Notes: generated by a model from the sequence alone, not told the origin. DNA of 64,000 nt from Halomonas eurihalina (GCF_008274785.1 NZ_VTPU01000009.1:102939-166938), one strand, 5' to 3'; positions 52,647-62,649 are shown, counted from the stretch's first letter. Translations and numbers: made by a program.

Positions 52647-53093
52647 ATGTTTCTTGATAATCGCCAGGTGGCGATGGACAGTGCCCTCGAAGCGCTGGCC
52701 GACAGCATCGACTATTTCCAGGACAACCTAGAGCGTCTGCGGCCGAGCCTGCGCGACGCGCTCAAGCCCCATTTCGAGGAACGTGGCCGGCTGATGCGCG
52801 AACTGCAGTCGCTGGCTCGTCGCCATCTCGACCTTCTCCCCCGTGATGCCGACGTCGAGCGCGACGACTACATGTGGCTATGGAGCCGGCTGAAGAGCTT
52901 CGTCGGCAACGACAGCCAGGTTCTGATCAACGAACTGCTCGAACAGGAGCGGGTGTTGATGCAGGCCCTCTCGACGCTGCTCACCCATCCGCTACCCGAG
53001 GCCATCGAACCGGTCATCGAGGAGTGCTGGCGGAACTGTCGTGCGCTGATTCGCGAGCTGTATCGTCTGCAGAAGCAGCGTCAGAAGCGCTGA
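52647..53093 (+). CDS. Four-helix-bundle protein, DUF2383/PA2169-like
   Basis: This 148-residue all-helical protein has features of the PA2169/DUF2383 ferritin-like group: long amphipathic helices, the WLWSRLKSFVGNDSQVLINELLEQERVLMQAL block near residues 76-108, and PLPEAIEPVIEE near 116-127. The match is partial and the function is unknown. GGAGGAGG lies just before the ATG at 52647. Its last 80 nt overlap the convergent SanA-like gene. Confidence 0.65.
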   Translation: MFLDNRQVAMDSALEALADSIDYFQDNLERLRPSLRDALKPHFEERGRLMRELQSLARRHLDLLPRDADVERDDYMWLWSRLKSFVGNDSQVLINELLEQERVLMQALSTLLTHPLPEAIEPVIEECWRNCRALIRELYRLQKQRQKR

Positions 53094-53781
53094 CCGGGTC
53101 TCGCCGCGGTGGCCGCGGGGTGATCTGCAGGGGCTCCAGAGGCCCCAGGAAGTGCGGCTCGCGTCCCCACAGATAGATATCGCCGAGCGTCGCCGCCCGT
53201 GCGATCCATTCCCTTGCCCTCAGCCGTAGGGTGCTGTCCGACGGCCGCTCCGGTGCCGCACAACCGCGCGCCTCGATGCCCAGTGCATCAGCGATGAACA
53301 ATGCCCTTGGCAGATGCCAGGATTGGGTGACCAGCAAGGCGCGCTTCACCGCGAAGACATCCCGGGCTCGGGCAAGCGTATCGAAGGTGCTGAAGCCGGC
53401 ATAGTCGAGAGTCATGGCCGTATCCGGGACCTCGCGGCTGCGTAGATCCCTCCACATGGTCACCGGCTCATTGTAGTAGCGCGTGCTGTTATCTCCCGAC
53501 AACAGCAGATGCAGGACCCGCCCATCATGCACCAAGCTCGCCGCGGCCTGCATGCGCCCCTCGAAGTGCGGGTTGCGGGCACCGCTGCGGGTCCAGTGCG
53601 ATGTGCCGAAGACGATGCCAACCCGCTCGGGCTGGCATTGCACCAGTTCGAGATCGATACGTCCGCGGGTACTGGTCAGTACCCACAGGTTGGCCGCCAG
53701 GAACAGCAATAGCGCCAGGAGGGTTCCCCCGCCAAGCCACATCAGCAGGATCCGAAAGGTTTTCCACGGTAGCGAGGGCAT
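53014..53781 (-). CDS. SanA/ElyC/YdcF family membrane protein (DUF218)
   Basis: This 255-residue protein has one N-terminal transmembrane helix (residues 10-33) and a periplasmic DUF218 domain: VGIVFGTSHWTRSGARNPHFEGRMQAA, LLLSGDNSTRYYNEPVTMWRDL, DYAGFSTFDTLARA and LVTQSWHLPRALFIADALG. SanA-type proteins are linked to envelope barrier function. The C-terminal 30 residues are low-complexity Ser/Ala/Asp and are encoded opposite the end of the four-helix gene. Confidence 0.87.
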   Translation of the reverse strand: MPSLPWKTFRILLMWLGGGTLLALLLFLAANLWVLTSTRGRIDLELVQCQPERVGIVFGTSHWTRSGARNPHFEGRMQAAASLVHDGRVLHLLLSGDNSTRYYNEPVTMWRDLRSREVPDTAMTLDYAGFSTFDTLARARDVFAVKRALLVTQSWHLPRALFIADALGIEARGCAAPERPSDSTLRLRAREWIARAATLGDIYLWGREPHFLGPLEPLQITPRPPRRDPVSASDAASADDTARESAHDSSASTPR

Positions 53782-53870
53782 CGACTTCCCCGGTCATGGA
53801 GGCATCTTGGGCGTCGCCTCATCTCGCCGACAGGGCATTCGATGCAGCGCATGGGGACGACGCGACCTCT

Positions 53871-54443
53871 TCAGAACATGCCAAGCTCGAGCTTGGCCTC
53901 GTCGCTCATCATCTCGCGACTCCAGGGGGGATCGAAGACGATCTCGGTGTGCACCTTGCTGATCTGGGGCGCCCCCAGAATCTTGTTGCGGGCATCGGCG
54001 GCGATCACATCACCCATGCCACAGCCCGGAGCGGTCAGCGTCATACGAATGGTGACGAGTCGTTCGCCGGTAATCAAGCGCTCGATGCGACAACCGTAGA
54101 CCAACCCCAGCTCGACGATGTTGACCGGAATCTCCGGATCGAAGCAGGTTCGCAGCTGATCCCAGACAAACGCCTCGATTTCCTCCTCCGATGCGTCCTC
54201 CGGCAGGGTCGGGCGCGGCAGTGGTTCAAGCCCCAGCGCATCCAGCTCACTCCCCTCGATCAGGTACATGCGCCCCTCGAGACCCACGCTGACCGTGCTC
54301 CCCTTGGCCTGCATGACCGTGACCTCGCTGTCTTCGGCCAGGGTCTCCGTCTTGCCGAAGGGAATGGAGATCGCCTCCACATCGCGCTGCAGGGGCAATA
54401 TCTGTCCCTTGATCACGCCTGCCAGTGCGTCGATATCACTCAT
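53871..54443 (-). CDS. sufT: SufT Fe-S assembly factor
   Basis: This 190-residue protein contains a DUF59/MIP18 domain, with RTCFDPEIPVNIVELGLVYGCRIE near residues 98-120 and LTAPGCGMGDVIAADARNKI near 138-157. An N-terminal extension of the long SufT form precedes it. SufT helps mature Fe-S proteins when demand is high. It is the last gene of the suf operon, 18 nt after sufS. Confidence 0.92.
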   Translation of the reverse strand: MSDIDALAGVIKGQILPLQRDVEAISIPFGKTETLAEDSEVTVMQAKGSTVSVGLEGRMYLIEGSELDALGLEPLPRPTLPEDASEEEIEAFVWDQLRTCFDPEIPVNIVELGLVYGCRIERLITGERLVTIRMTLTAPGCGMGDVIAADARNKILGAPQISKVHTEIVFDPPWSREMMSDEAKLELGMF

Positions 54444-54461
54444 GGATTTCCTCGGTTTCCC

Positions 54462-55703
54462 TCAACGCAGCATGCTTACGACGCGCTCAAGCCCTTCGAC
54501 GAAGACGTCGATTTCCTCGGGCGTGTTATAGGCGGCAAAGGAGGCACGGCAAGTGGCCTCGACCCCGAAGTACGACAGCAACGGCTGGGCGCAGTGATGC
54601 CCGGTGCGTATCGCCACGCCCAGTTGGTCGATCAGCAGTCCGATGTCCTGGGCATGGGCGCCATCGACGACGAAGGAAAGCACCGCGGCCTTGTCCGGCG
54701 AGGTGCCCAGAACGCGCAGACCCTCGATCGATGCCACGCCCTCGGTGGCGTGCTCGAGCAGGCGCGCCTCCCAGGCCTGGATCAGCTCCAGCCCGATCCC
54801 GTTCACCCACTCCAGGGCACGCCCCAGGGCGATCACCTCGGCGATCGCCGGCGTTCCTGCCTCGAACTTGTGAGGGATGTCGGCGAAGGTCGTGGGGGTC
54901 TCGAAGGAGACGGTCTTGATCATCTCGCCACCGCCCTGCCAGGGCGGCATGGCCTCGAGCAGCTCCGCCCGGCCGTAGAGGGCGCCGACGCCGGTGGGCC
55001 CGTAGACCTTGTGACCGGAGAAGGCGTAGAAATCGACCCCCAGGGCCTGAACGTCGATGGGCTGGTGCGGCGTGGCCTGGGCGCCGTCAACCATGATCAG
55101 CGCACCATGCTCGTGGGCCAGGCTCGCCATCTCGCCCACCGGATTGATCGTTCCCAGGGCATTGGAGACATGGTTGACCGCCACCAGCCGGGTGCGCTCG
55201 CCGAGCAGGTCACGATAGGCGGCCTGATCCAGCACACCGCGCTCGTCGACCGGAATCACCTTGATGGCAAAACCCAACTCGCCGGCCAGCAATTGCCAGG
55301 GCACGATATTGGAGTGATGCTCCAGACGCGAAATCAGCACCTCGTCACCGGGCCCGAGATTGGCACGGCCCCAGCTTCCGGCCACCAGGTTGATCGCCTC
55401 GGTGGTGCCGCGCGTGAAGACGATCTCCCGCGACTCGGCGGCTCCCAGATAGGCGCGCACCGTCTCGCGGGTGCCTTCGAAAGCCGCGGTGGCCTCGTCG
55501 GCCAGGGTGTGCAGGCCACGATGGATGTTGGCATTGTAGCGCCGGTAATAGTCGTCGAAGACCTCGATCACCTGGCGCGGGGTCTGGCAGGTCGCGGCGT
55601 TGTCGAGATAGACCAGCGGCTTGCCATGCACCTCGCGGTCCAGGATCGGAAAGTCACGGCGGACCCGGGCTACATCCAACTGGAGGTCACTGAAATCGGC
55701 CAT
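54462..55703 (-). CDS. sufS: Cysteine desulfurase SufS
   Basis: SufS takes sulfur from cysteine for Fe-S cluster assembly. The 413-residue PLP enzyme shows LVYLDNAATCQTP near residue 30, FTRGTTEAINLVA, EHHSNIVPWQLL, VDGAQATPHQPIDVQALG, FSGHKVYGPTG with the PLP Lys, and ATCRASFAAYNT with the persulfide Cys near residue 385. RTGHHCAQPLL is also family-typical. No sufE or sufU is in the operon. It starts 3 nt after the sufD stop. Confidence 0.95.
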   Translation of the reverse strand: MADFSDLQLDVARVRRDFPILDREVHGKPLVYLDNAATCQTPRQVIEVFDDYYRRYNANIHRGLHTLADEATAAFEGTRETVRAYLGAAESREIVFTRGTTEAINLVAGSWGRANLGPGDEVLISRLEHHSNIVPWQLLAGELGFAIKVIPVDERGVLDQAAYRDLLGERTRLVAVNHVSNALGTINPVGEMASLAHEHGALIMVDGAQATPHQPIDVQALGVDFYAFSGHKVYGPTGVGALYGRAELLEAMPPWQGGGEMIKTVSFETPTTFADIPHKFEAGTPAIAEVIALGRALEWVNGIGLELIQAWEARLLEHATEGVASIEGLRVLGTSPDKAAVLSFVVDGAHAQDIGLLIDQLGVAIRTGHHCAQPLLSYFGVEATCRASFAAYNTPEEIDVFVEGLERVVSMLR

Positions 55704-55706
55704 GAC

Positions 55707-57053
55707 TCACTCCTCGCTGAAGGCCGAGGCGGTTTCCACCAGTCCGGCCAGATTGAAACGCTCCGGCAACTTGCCGGCCACCGCCAGCTCGACCCGCTCG
55801 GATACCGCGTCCAGATCGACCCGGTCCATGACTTCGCCGGCAAAGGCCAGGGTCAGCAGGCCGCGCGCGGTCTGCTCGTCGATGCCTCGCGTGCGCAAAG
55901 CGTAGATGGCCTCTTCATCGAGCTGGCCGGTGGTCGCCCCGTGGGCGCACTTGACGTCATCGGCGTAGATCTCGAGTTCCGGCTTGGTGTCGATCTCGGC
56001 ACGGTCGGAGAGCAGCAGGTTGGCGTTGCTCTGCTCGGCCTCGATCTGCTGGCTGTCGCGTTTGACGATCACCTTGCCGTTGAACACGCCATGGGCGCGG
56101 TCGTCGAGGATGCCCTTGTAGTTCTCCCGGGAGAAGGTGCGGGGCGCGTTGTGGTTGACCAAAGTGTGGTTGTCCACGTGCTGGCGTCCCTGGCCATAGA
56201 ACAGGCCGTTGTAGATGGCCTCGGCGCCCTCCCCGTTGAGCTCGCTGACCAGGTCGTTGCGCACCAGGCCGCCTCCCAGGTTGAGGTTGAAGGAGACATA
56301 GCGGCTGTCGCGGGCCTGCTCGACGTGGATGCTGGCGATGTGGCGATCCTTGAGCGGCGCTTCCTGAAGCTTGTAGTGAGTCAGAATCGCGCCACGCTCG
56401 AGGATGATCTCTTCCACCAGGTTGGTGAAGTTGGCGGCTTCGGCCTCGCCCACGTGATGCTCGATCAGGGTAGCCTCGCTGCGTCCGCCGGCCTCGACCA
56501 GGATGCGCGGGTGGCTCATCACGTCCTGCTCGCCGGCCCGGGACAGAAATTGCAGCACGATCGGCTTGTCAACCACGGTGCGCGGCGCCAGCCGCACCAC
56601 CGCGCCCTCTTCCATGAAGGCCGTGTTGAGTGCCGCGAAGGACGAGAAGTCAACGCCGGTGAGACGACCGAGCGGTCCGCCCACGGCCTCGTGGTTCTCC
56701 TCCAGGGCACGCGACAGCGGCAGCACCTGCACGCCCTCGGGCAGAGAGCCCAGGTCCGACAGCGCCGGCGCGAACACGCCATCGACGAATGTCAGGCGAT
56801 GGGCGTCCAACGGCAGAGTCAGGGCCGCCGCCGTAGCCGGTGAGAAGTCGGCGTTTTCAGTCAGGACGAAATCGTTCCGGGCGATGTCGCGCACGTCGGT
56901 GTACTTCCACTCTTCGACGCGACGATGCGGAAAGCCGAGCGCCTCGAAGCGCGCGGCCCCGGCCTGGCGACGCGCGGCGATCCAGGTGGGTTCGTCCCCG
57001 CGCTGGGCGTTGCGTTCGGCCAGACGATCGAGAAAGCGCTGTTCGTCACTCAT
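55707..57053 (-). CDS. sufD: Fe-S cluster assembly scaffold subunit SufD
   Basis: SufD pairs with SufB and SufC in the scaffold complex. The 448-residue protein has FPHRRVEEWKYTDVRDI near residue 38, FVDGVFAPALSDL, and the C-terminal beta-helix motifs VDNHTLVNHNAPRTFSRENYKGILDDRAHGVFNGKV and CAHGATTGQLDEEAIYALRTRGI. The ATG at 57053 overlaps the sufC stop as ATGA. Confidence 0.95.
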   Translation of the reverse strand: MSDEQRFLDRLAERNAQRGDEPTWIAARRQAGAARFEALGFPHRRVEEWKYTDVRDIARNDFVLTENADFSPATAAALTLPLDAHRLTFVDGVFAPALSDLGSLPEGVQVLPLSRALEENHEAVGGPLGRLTGVDFSSFAALNTAFMEEGAVVRLAPRTVVDKPIVLQFLSRAGEQDVMSHPRILVEAGGRSEATLIEHHVGEAEAANFTNLVEEIILERGAILTHYKLQEAPLKDRHIASIHVEQARDSRYVSFNLNLGGGLVRNDLVSELNGEGAEAIYNGLFYGQGRQHVDNHTLVNHNAPRTFSRENYKGILDDRAHGVFNGKVIVKRDSQQIEAEQSNANLLLSDRAEIDTKPELEIYADDVKCAHGATTGQLDEEAIYALRTRGIDEQTARGLLTLAFAGEVMDRVDLDAVSERVELAVAGKLPERFNLAGLVETASAFSEE

Positions 57054-57802
57054 GCGGCGGAGTCCTCCACGACCCAGTCGTAGCCACGGGATTCGAGTTC
57101 ACGCGCCAGATCGGCGTCGCCGCTCTTGACGATGCGTCCGTCGACCAGCACGTGGACATGGTCGGGCACGATGTAATCCAGCAGGCGCTGATAGTGCGTC
57201 ACCAGCAGGATGCCCTTGTCCTCGCCACGCAAGGAGTTGACGCCATCGGCCACTACCTTCATGGCATCGATGTCGAGGCCGGAATCGATCTCGTCGAGCA
57301 TGGCGAGCTTCGGCTGCAGGACCAGCATCTGCAGGATCTCGTTGCGCTTCTTCTCACCGCCGGAGAAGCCTTCGTTGACGGCACGCTGAAGGAAGCTGGC
57401 ATCCATCTTCATGAAGCCCACCTTTTCCTTGACCAGCTTCATGAACTCCGGCGCCGGGATCTCGTCCTCGCCCCGCGCGGCACGCTGGGCATTGAGCGCG
57501 GCCTTGAGCAGATAGATGTTCTTCACGCCGGGGATCTCCACCGGGTACTGGAAGCCCAGCAGCAGGCCCGCCTGGGCACGCTCCTCGATTTCCATCTCCA
57601 GCACGTCCCGCCCCTCGAAGGTGATCGACCCACTGGTCACCTCATAGCCGTCCTTGCCGGCAATGACGGCCGAAAGCGTGGACTTGCCAGCGCCGTTGGG
57701 GCCCATGAGAGCGTGGACTTCGCCGGCACCGATGGTCAGGTTCAGGCCCTTGAGGATCTCGGACCCCTCGACCGTGACGTGCAGATCCTTGACTTCGAGC
57801 AT
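57050..57802 (-). CDS. sufC: SufC ATPase
   Basis: This 250-residue ABC-type ATPase has GPNGAGKSTLSAVIAGKDGYEVTSG near residue 35, NEGFSGGEKKRNEILQML, and LAMLDEIDSGLDIDAMKVV. These are SufC-specific, including the GFSGGEKKR signature. It drives conformational change of SufBD. The gap of 251 nt to sufB, filled by a palindromic repeat, is unusual for this operon. Confidence 0.96.
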   Translation of the reverse strand: MLEVKDLHVTVEGSEILKGLNLTIGAGEVHALMGPNGAGKSTLSAVIAGKDGYEVTSGSITFEGRDVLEMEIEERAQAGLLLGFQYPVEIPGVKNIYLLKAALNAQRAARGEDEIPAPEFMKLVKEKVGFMKMDASFLQRAVNEGFSGGEKKRNEILQMLVLQPKLAMLDEIDSGLDIDAMKVVADGVNSLRGEDKGILLVTHYQRLLDYIVPDHVHVLVDGRIVKSGDADLARELESRGYDWVVEDSAA

Positions 57803-57934
57803 GTTGACTACCTTTTGAGCTATCAGCCGCCGCAGCGGCTCGCATAAGTTGATTCGTTTCCAGCGCGCCCCGGGCGCGTCATGAGCCGCCGATGCGACTC
57901 CTCGAATGTTTTGACCTTGTTTCGCGAATCAGGA

Positions 57935-58053
57935 GAAACGCGCGAGCGGCGCCTGAACAAGGCGGAAGCAGGTGAGAGAAGCGGAGTTCACGACTGTAAA
58001 TGAGCATTCTCGACCCTGCTTCCAACGCCGTGCAGGCGCCACGCAGCCGTTTC
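57935..58053. repeat. Palindromic repeat element, copy 2, between sufB and sufC
   Basis: The core 57949-58039 is an imperfect inverted repeat with outer arms GGCGCCTG/CAGGCGCC (57948-57955, 58033-58040) and weaker outer pairing GAAACG/CGTTTC (57935, 58053). It shares ACAAGGC, AGCGGA, GTAAATGAGCAT and AACGCCGT, in the same order, with the copy at 21458. It ends exactly at the sufB stop codon. In RNA it would fold as a long hairpin that could stabilise the sufB transcript or reduce sufCDST expression. The remaining 57803-57934 holds nothing recognised. Confidence 0.8.
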
Positions 58054-59496
<1,443 letters not shown>

Positions 59497-59566
59497 GATG
59501 TTGTCCCCTCCCGGGCTGGTTGGGTCGGCGAGTATGCCTCGCCTCGGGTAATGAAGTCGCAGGTGA

Positions 59567-60028
59567 TCAGGCCTCGGCGGCCAAGCTCACGCTCTGTATG
59601 GGTAGCTGTACGGGCAGCTTGATCGGCGAAGTATCGGCCAGGTGTGCCAGGGTCACGCTGTCGAGCAGAGTGCGCACCGCCAGCGACACGCGCTGCCAGT
59701 TGTCCGACACGCCGCAAACCGACACCAGATCGCAGTCCCCTTCCGCCTGGCTGCACTCGGTCATCGCCACCGGCCCTTCGATGGCCGAGATGATGTCGCT
59801 GGCGGAAATGCGCGAGGCCGGACGCGCCAGCGAATAGCCTCCCTGAGCGCCTCGCCGGGACTCAAGCAGCCCGGCGCGAACCAGCATCTTCAGGGTCTTG
59901 CTGACCGTCGGATGCGGCAGCGACACTGCCTCGGCAAGCTCGGCAGCCGCATGCGGCTGCTCGGGATGTCGAGCGATCTGAGCCATCACCACCGCTGCAT
60001 AATCGGTCAGTCTAGAAAGCTTCAACAC
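59567..60028 (-). CDS. Rrf2-family regulator of the suf operon
   Basis: This 153-residue Rrf2 protein has [19 protein letters not shown] at residues 4-22, the helix-turn-helix [28 protein letters not shown], and three Cys ([15 protein letters not shown], near 93-107) that would bind an Fe-S cluster. It belongs to the suf-linked regulators seen in Xanthomonas and related bacteria rather than IscR of the isc operon. The start is GTG at 60028, with GGGGAG seven bases upstream; TTG at 60025 is the alternative. It likely represses its own operon when clusters are sufficient. Confidence 0.9.
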   Translation of the reverse strand: MLKLSRLTDYAAVVMAQIARHPEQPHAAAELAEAVSLPHPTVSKTLKMLVRAGLLESRRGAQGGYSLARPASRISASDIISAIEGPVAMTECSQAEGDCDLVSVCGVSDNWQRVSLAVRTLLDSVTLAHLADTSPIKLPVQLPIQSVSLAAEA

Positions 60029-60069
60029 TGGCTGACTCCCCGGGGCCACCCCCTCAGGTGATCGATTGC

Positions 60070-60103
60070 GGACCATTTTAGTCCTGTATGGTTTCGATGT
60101 GAA
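60070..60103 (-). promoter_or_regulatory. Sigma-70 promoter of the suf operon with overlapping dyad
   Basis: On the minus strand TTCACA (complement of 60098-60103) and TAAAAT (complement of 60075-60080) are 17 nt apart, each one mismatch from consensus. GGAC and GTCC form a dyad around the -10 box (60070-60084), a likely site for the Rrf2 regulator encoded 42 nt downstream. Confidence 0.6.
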
Positions 60104-60210
60104 GCCTCCCCGGACGTTCCCGGGCAAAAACCGGTCGGTTCTCGACACGTTCACAGCCGATAGCATCAAAAACGCCAATCATTCTCATTACTAATTACTA
60201 TCACCTCACC

Positions 60211-60315
60211 GCCTCTCGCCTCTCGCCTCTCGCCTCTCGCCTCTCGCCTCTCGCCTCTCGCCTCTCGCCTCTCGCCTCTCGCCTCTCGCCTCTCGCCTCT
60301 CGCCTCTCGCCTCTC
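60211..60315. repeat. Heptanucleotide tandem repeat, 15 perfect copies of GCCTCTC
   Basis: Fifteen uninterrupted copies (105 bp) lie between the suf promoter and gntK. Because 7 is not a multiple of 3, any frame across it would shift with copy-number change. Minus-strand ORFs through it encode only repeated GERREAR-type peptides with no credible start, so it is treated as noncoding. It begins 108 bp beyond the suf -35 box and ends 108 bp before the gntK start. The rest of 60029-60423 apart from the suf promoter shows nothing else. Confidence 0.95.
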
Positions 60316-60423
60316 CAACACAAGTGAAAACCATCTTCCAGACTCGGCAAATACTCCCATTGCCATCGAAATAAATGCTATCATCGAGCCAAATAGAAAG
60401 CTCAGAAACAAAGCGATTTCCGC

Positions 60424-60942
60424 ATGAAAGCCAAGACAAAAAGCATTCTGGTAATGGGGGTTTCCGGCTCGGGAAAGTCACATATCGGCCGTCAGCTAGC
60501 CGCCGCTATGGATGCCATCTTCCTCGATGGTGACGACTATCATAGCCCGGAAAGCGTCGCCAAGATGTCACGCGGCCAGCCTCTCAATGATGGCGACCGA
60601 GAAACCTGGCTGGCGACTCTTTCCGACCTCTATCGCGAGTACCAGGCACGGGGCGTATCCTTGGTGATCGGCTGCTCGGCGTTGAAGCATCGTTACCGCG
60701 ACCAGCTCCGCGCCGCGACGCCTCGGCTGGATATCCTCTACCTGCACGGCAACCGCGAAGTCCTGCTGGACAGGCTCGAGCGGCGAAGTGAGCACTTCTT
60801 CGCCGGCTCCCACATGCTGGACAGCCAACTCGCCACTCTGGAAGTTCCCTCCAGAGACGAGGCCTTCCGAGGCGATATTCGGGATACGCCCCGCGATATC
60901 GTCAGCACCTTTCTGGAGCACCTCGACACACCCTCGGACTGA
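60424..60942 (+). CDS. gntK: Gluconokinase
   Basis: Gluconokinase phosphorylates D-gluconate to 6-phosphogluconate. The 172-residue protein has VMGVSGSGKSHIGRQLA near residues 10-26, FLDGDDYHSPESVAKMSRGQPLNDGDRETWL, GCSALKHRYRDQLR and GSHMLDSQLATLE, all typical of GntK. The ATG at 60424 fits the family N-terminus; the ribosome binding site is weak. No gluconate transporter lies beside it; the hexonate cluster on the other strand is functionally related. Confidence 0.95.
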   Translation: MKAKTKSILVMGVSGSGKSHIGRQLAAAMDAIFLDGDDYHSPESVAKMSRGQPLNDGDRETWLATLSDLYREYQARGVSLVIGCSALKHRYRDQLRAATPRLDILYLHGNREVLLDRLERRSEHFFAGSHMLDSQLATLEVPSRDEAFRGDIRDTPRDIVSTFLEHLDTPSD

Positions 60943-60980
60943 ACGCCTTCCGAGTCAGAATACTGTTTTCTCAATCAGCA

Positions 60981-61009
60981 AAAAGGCGACTCGAAAAGTC
61001 GCCTTTTTT
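60981..61009. terminator. Bidirectional Rho-independent terminator between gntK and dgoK
   Basis: The stem AAAAGGCGACT/AGTCGCCTTTT (60981-60991 with 60997-61007) has a 5-nt loop, an A-run on the left and T6 on the right, so it can terminate gntK on the plus strand and dgoK on the minus strand. Confidence 0.9.
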
Positions 61010-61061
61010 AGTTTCGATCGCTGACGGAATTGTCACTAACTCTTCACATCTTAATCACCAT

Positions 61062-61967
61062 CTAGCGACTCTCATCATGACGTTGCGCTAATGCACAAAG
61101 CCCCGCCAGGGTCGCGTCGTCACTCGATATTTCGACGACACTTCCTCCGGCCCATTCCAGAGCCATTCGGTACAAGGCATTCAAGTCCGTCGAGCCGACC
61201 AATGTCACCGCAGCATCCTGCCACTTCCGACGTTGCGACAGCACTTCGCTGCCGATCAGCACACCCGAGATGAAGCCCCCGACCGCCTCGGCAGCCAGGC
61301 TGGCATACAGGTGTCGACTGCGTGCCTCGAATAGCGCGTGTAGAGGGCCATCGGGATGCCGCGCAGCTTCCAGTCCCTGACGAAATCCTGACTCGTCGAA
61401 TGCGGCGCGCTCCCGGGAAGGCTCGCCGGGCAGCGTGTGAAAGCGTACGGCGCGAAAGAGTTCACCGGTCATGGCTGTCGTGAAGTCGGTCAGGCGCTCC
61501 CGCTCCAGGCGTACCCACTTGCTGTGCGTGCCCGGCAGACAGCACAAGCCCGAGGTCGTGTCACACAGGGTCAGCGCGCCGAAGGCCTGCACTTCTTCGC
61601 CGCGCATCACATCGACGTGATCGTCGCGCACCACCTTGAGTCCCGGCACGATCCAGGCATTGGACAATCCCGGCGCCGCCATCACACCGGCAGCAAGCTC
61701 CGCGGCGGAGGCCGGCACATCCAGTTGAGGCGCCTCGCACCAGCCACGGGCCGAGCCAACCATGCCGGACAGATACACCGGCACCCGGCCTTCTTCCCGC
61801 CAGGCCCCAACCTGGGCCTGACAGTAATGCGGGAATTCCTCGCTGGACAACGACCGCAGGCCGGCGTCCGAGCGATGGCTGTCGAGGCATTCGCCAGTGG
61901 TGCGATCGACCAGGAAGGCGCGGAAATTGCTGGTGCCCCAGTCGATGGCGATCAGCCGCTCGCTCAT
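61062..61967 (-). CDS. dgoK: 2-dehydro-3-deoxygalactonokinase
   Basis: DgoK phosphorylates 2-dehydro-3-deoxy-D-galactonate. The 301-residue protein has LIAIDWGTSNFRAFLVD near residue 5, SGMVGSARGWCEAP, RGEEVQAFGAL, CLPGTHSKWVRLE and FISGVLIGSEV, all DgoK marks. The ATG at 61967 overlaps the dgoA stop as ATGA. It ends the dgoD-dgoA-dgoK operon. Confidence 0.94.
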   Translation of the reverse strand: MSERLIAIDWGTSNFRAFLVDRTTGECLDSHRSDAGLRSLSSEEFPHYCQAQVGAWREEGRVPVYLSGMVGSARGWCEAPQLDVPASAAELAAGVMAAPGLSNAWIVPGLKVVRDDHVDVMRGEEVQAFGALTLCDTTSGLCCLPGTHSKWVRLERERLTDFTTAMTGELFRAVRFHTLPGEPSRERAAFDESGFRQGLEAARHPDGPLHALFEARSRHLYASLAAEAVGGFISGVLIGSEVLSQRRKWQDAAVTLVGSTDLNALYRMALEWAGGSVVEISSDDATLAGLCALAQRHDESR

Positions 61968-62617
61968 CCCTCGCCTCCCTCGAGCCGACGCCACTCGGCG
62001 ACCAGGTCAGCGGCGATCTCGGCGATATCGGCGGCATCGCGACCGGGCTTGTAGAGATTGCTGCCGAAACCGAAGCCACGAACGCCCACGGCATGCCACT
62101 CGGCCATGTTGCTGCGTTCGATGCCGCCCACGGCCAGAACCGGCAGAGAACCGGGCAGGATGGCATTGATATCCTTGAAATAGCCAGTCCCGAGCCGCGC
62201 TGCGGGAAACAACTTGAGCGCCCTGGCGCCGCTACGTGCCGCAGCCAGTGCCTCGCTGGGCGTCATGCAGCCGATCATCGGCGCCAGCCCGTGGTCAGCA
62301 CCGGCCCGAACCACCTCGGGATCCGTGTTGGGGGTGACCATCAGAGGGGCACCGAGCCGCTCGAGTCGTTCGGCATCGGCGGCCTCCAGCACAGTGCCCG
62401 CGCCGATCAGCACCGATGCCGGGCAATGCGCCACCGCTCGCTCGATACTCTCCCAGGGGCGCGGTGAATTGAGCGGAATCTCGATCATCCGAAAACCAGC
62501 GCCGACCAGGGCGTCGCAGACGTCCTCCACTTCCTCGGGCGTGATACCGCGCAGGATCGCCACCAGCGGCAACGTCTCCAGGGCCTCGTCAAGCGTCTTG
62601 CGTTGCGTCTCGTTCAT
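61964..62617 (-). CDS. dgoA: 2-dehydro-3-deoxy-6-phosphogalactonate aldolase
   Basis: DgoA splits the phosphorylated sugar acid into pyruvate and glyceraldehyde 3-phosphate. The 217-residue protein of the KDPG/KDPGal aldolase family shows PLVAILRGITPEE near residue 17 with the catalytic Glu region, GAGTVLEAADAERL, and LKLFPAARLGTGYFKDI with the Schiff-base Lys. GGIERSNMAEW follows. The ATG at 62617 is chosen for the usual N-terminus. The unlinked Eda aldolase would be an alternative reading, but context favours DgoA. Confidence 0.92.
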   Translation of the reverse strand: MNETQRKTLDEALETLPLVAILRGITPEEVEDVCDALVGAGFRMIEIPLNSPRPWESIERAVAHCPASVLIGAGTVLEAADAERLERLGAPLMVTPNTDPEVVRAGADHGLAPMIGCMTPSEALAAARSGARALKLFPAARLGTGYFKDINAILPGSLPVLAVGGIERSNMAEWHAVGVRGFGFGSNLYKPGRDAADIAEIAADLVAEWRRLEGGEG

Positions 62618-62649
62618 GACCTTTCCCTCTCCACAGCCATCTTCACGAC

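Noticed and set aside
53601..56843. Open frame of about 1080 codons on the plus strand opposite sufT, sufS and sufD
   Set aside because: It is an antisense shadow of three conserved suf genes; its translation has no recognisable domain.
60211..60315. Regular array resembling a CRISPR
   Set aside because: The unit is 7 bp with no spacers, and no cas gene is present.
60166..60411. Minus-strand frame encoding a hydrophobic start followed by GERREAR repeats
   Set aside because: It relies on a TTG start without a ribosome binding site, and the repeats are simply the heptanucleotide array translated in all frames. It is kept only as a repeat.
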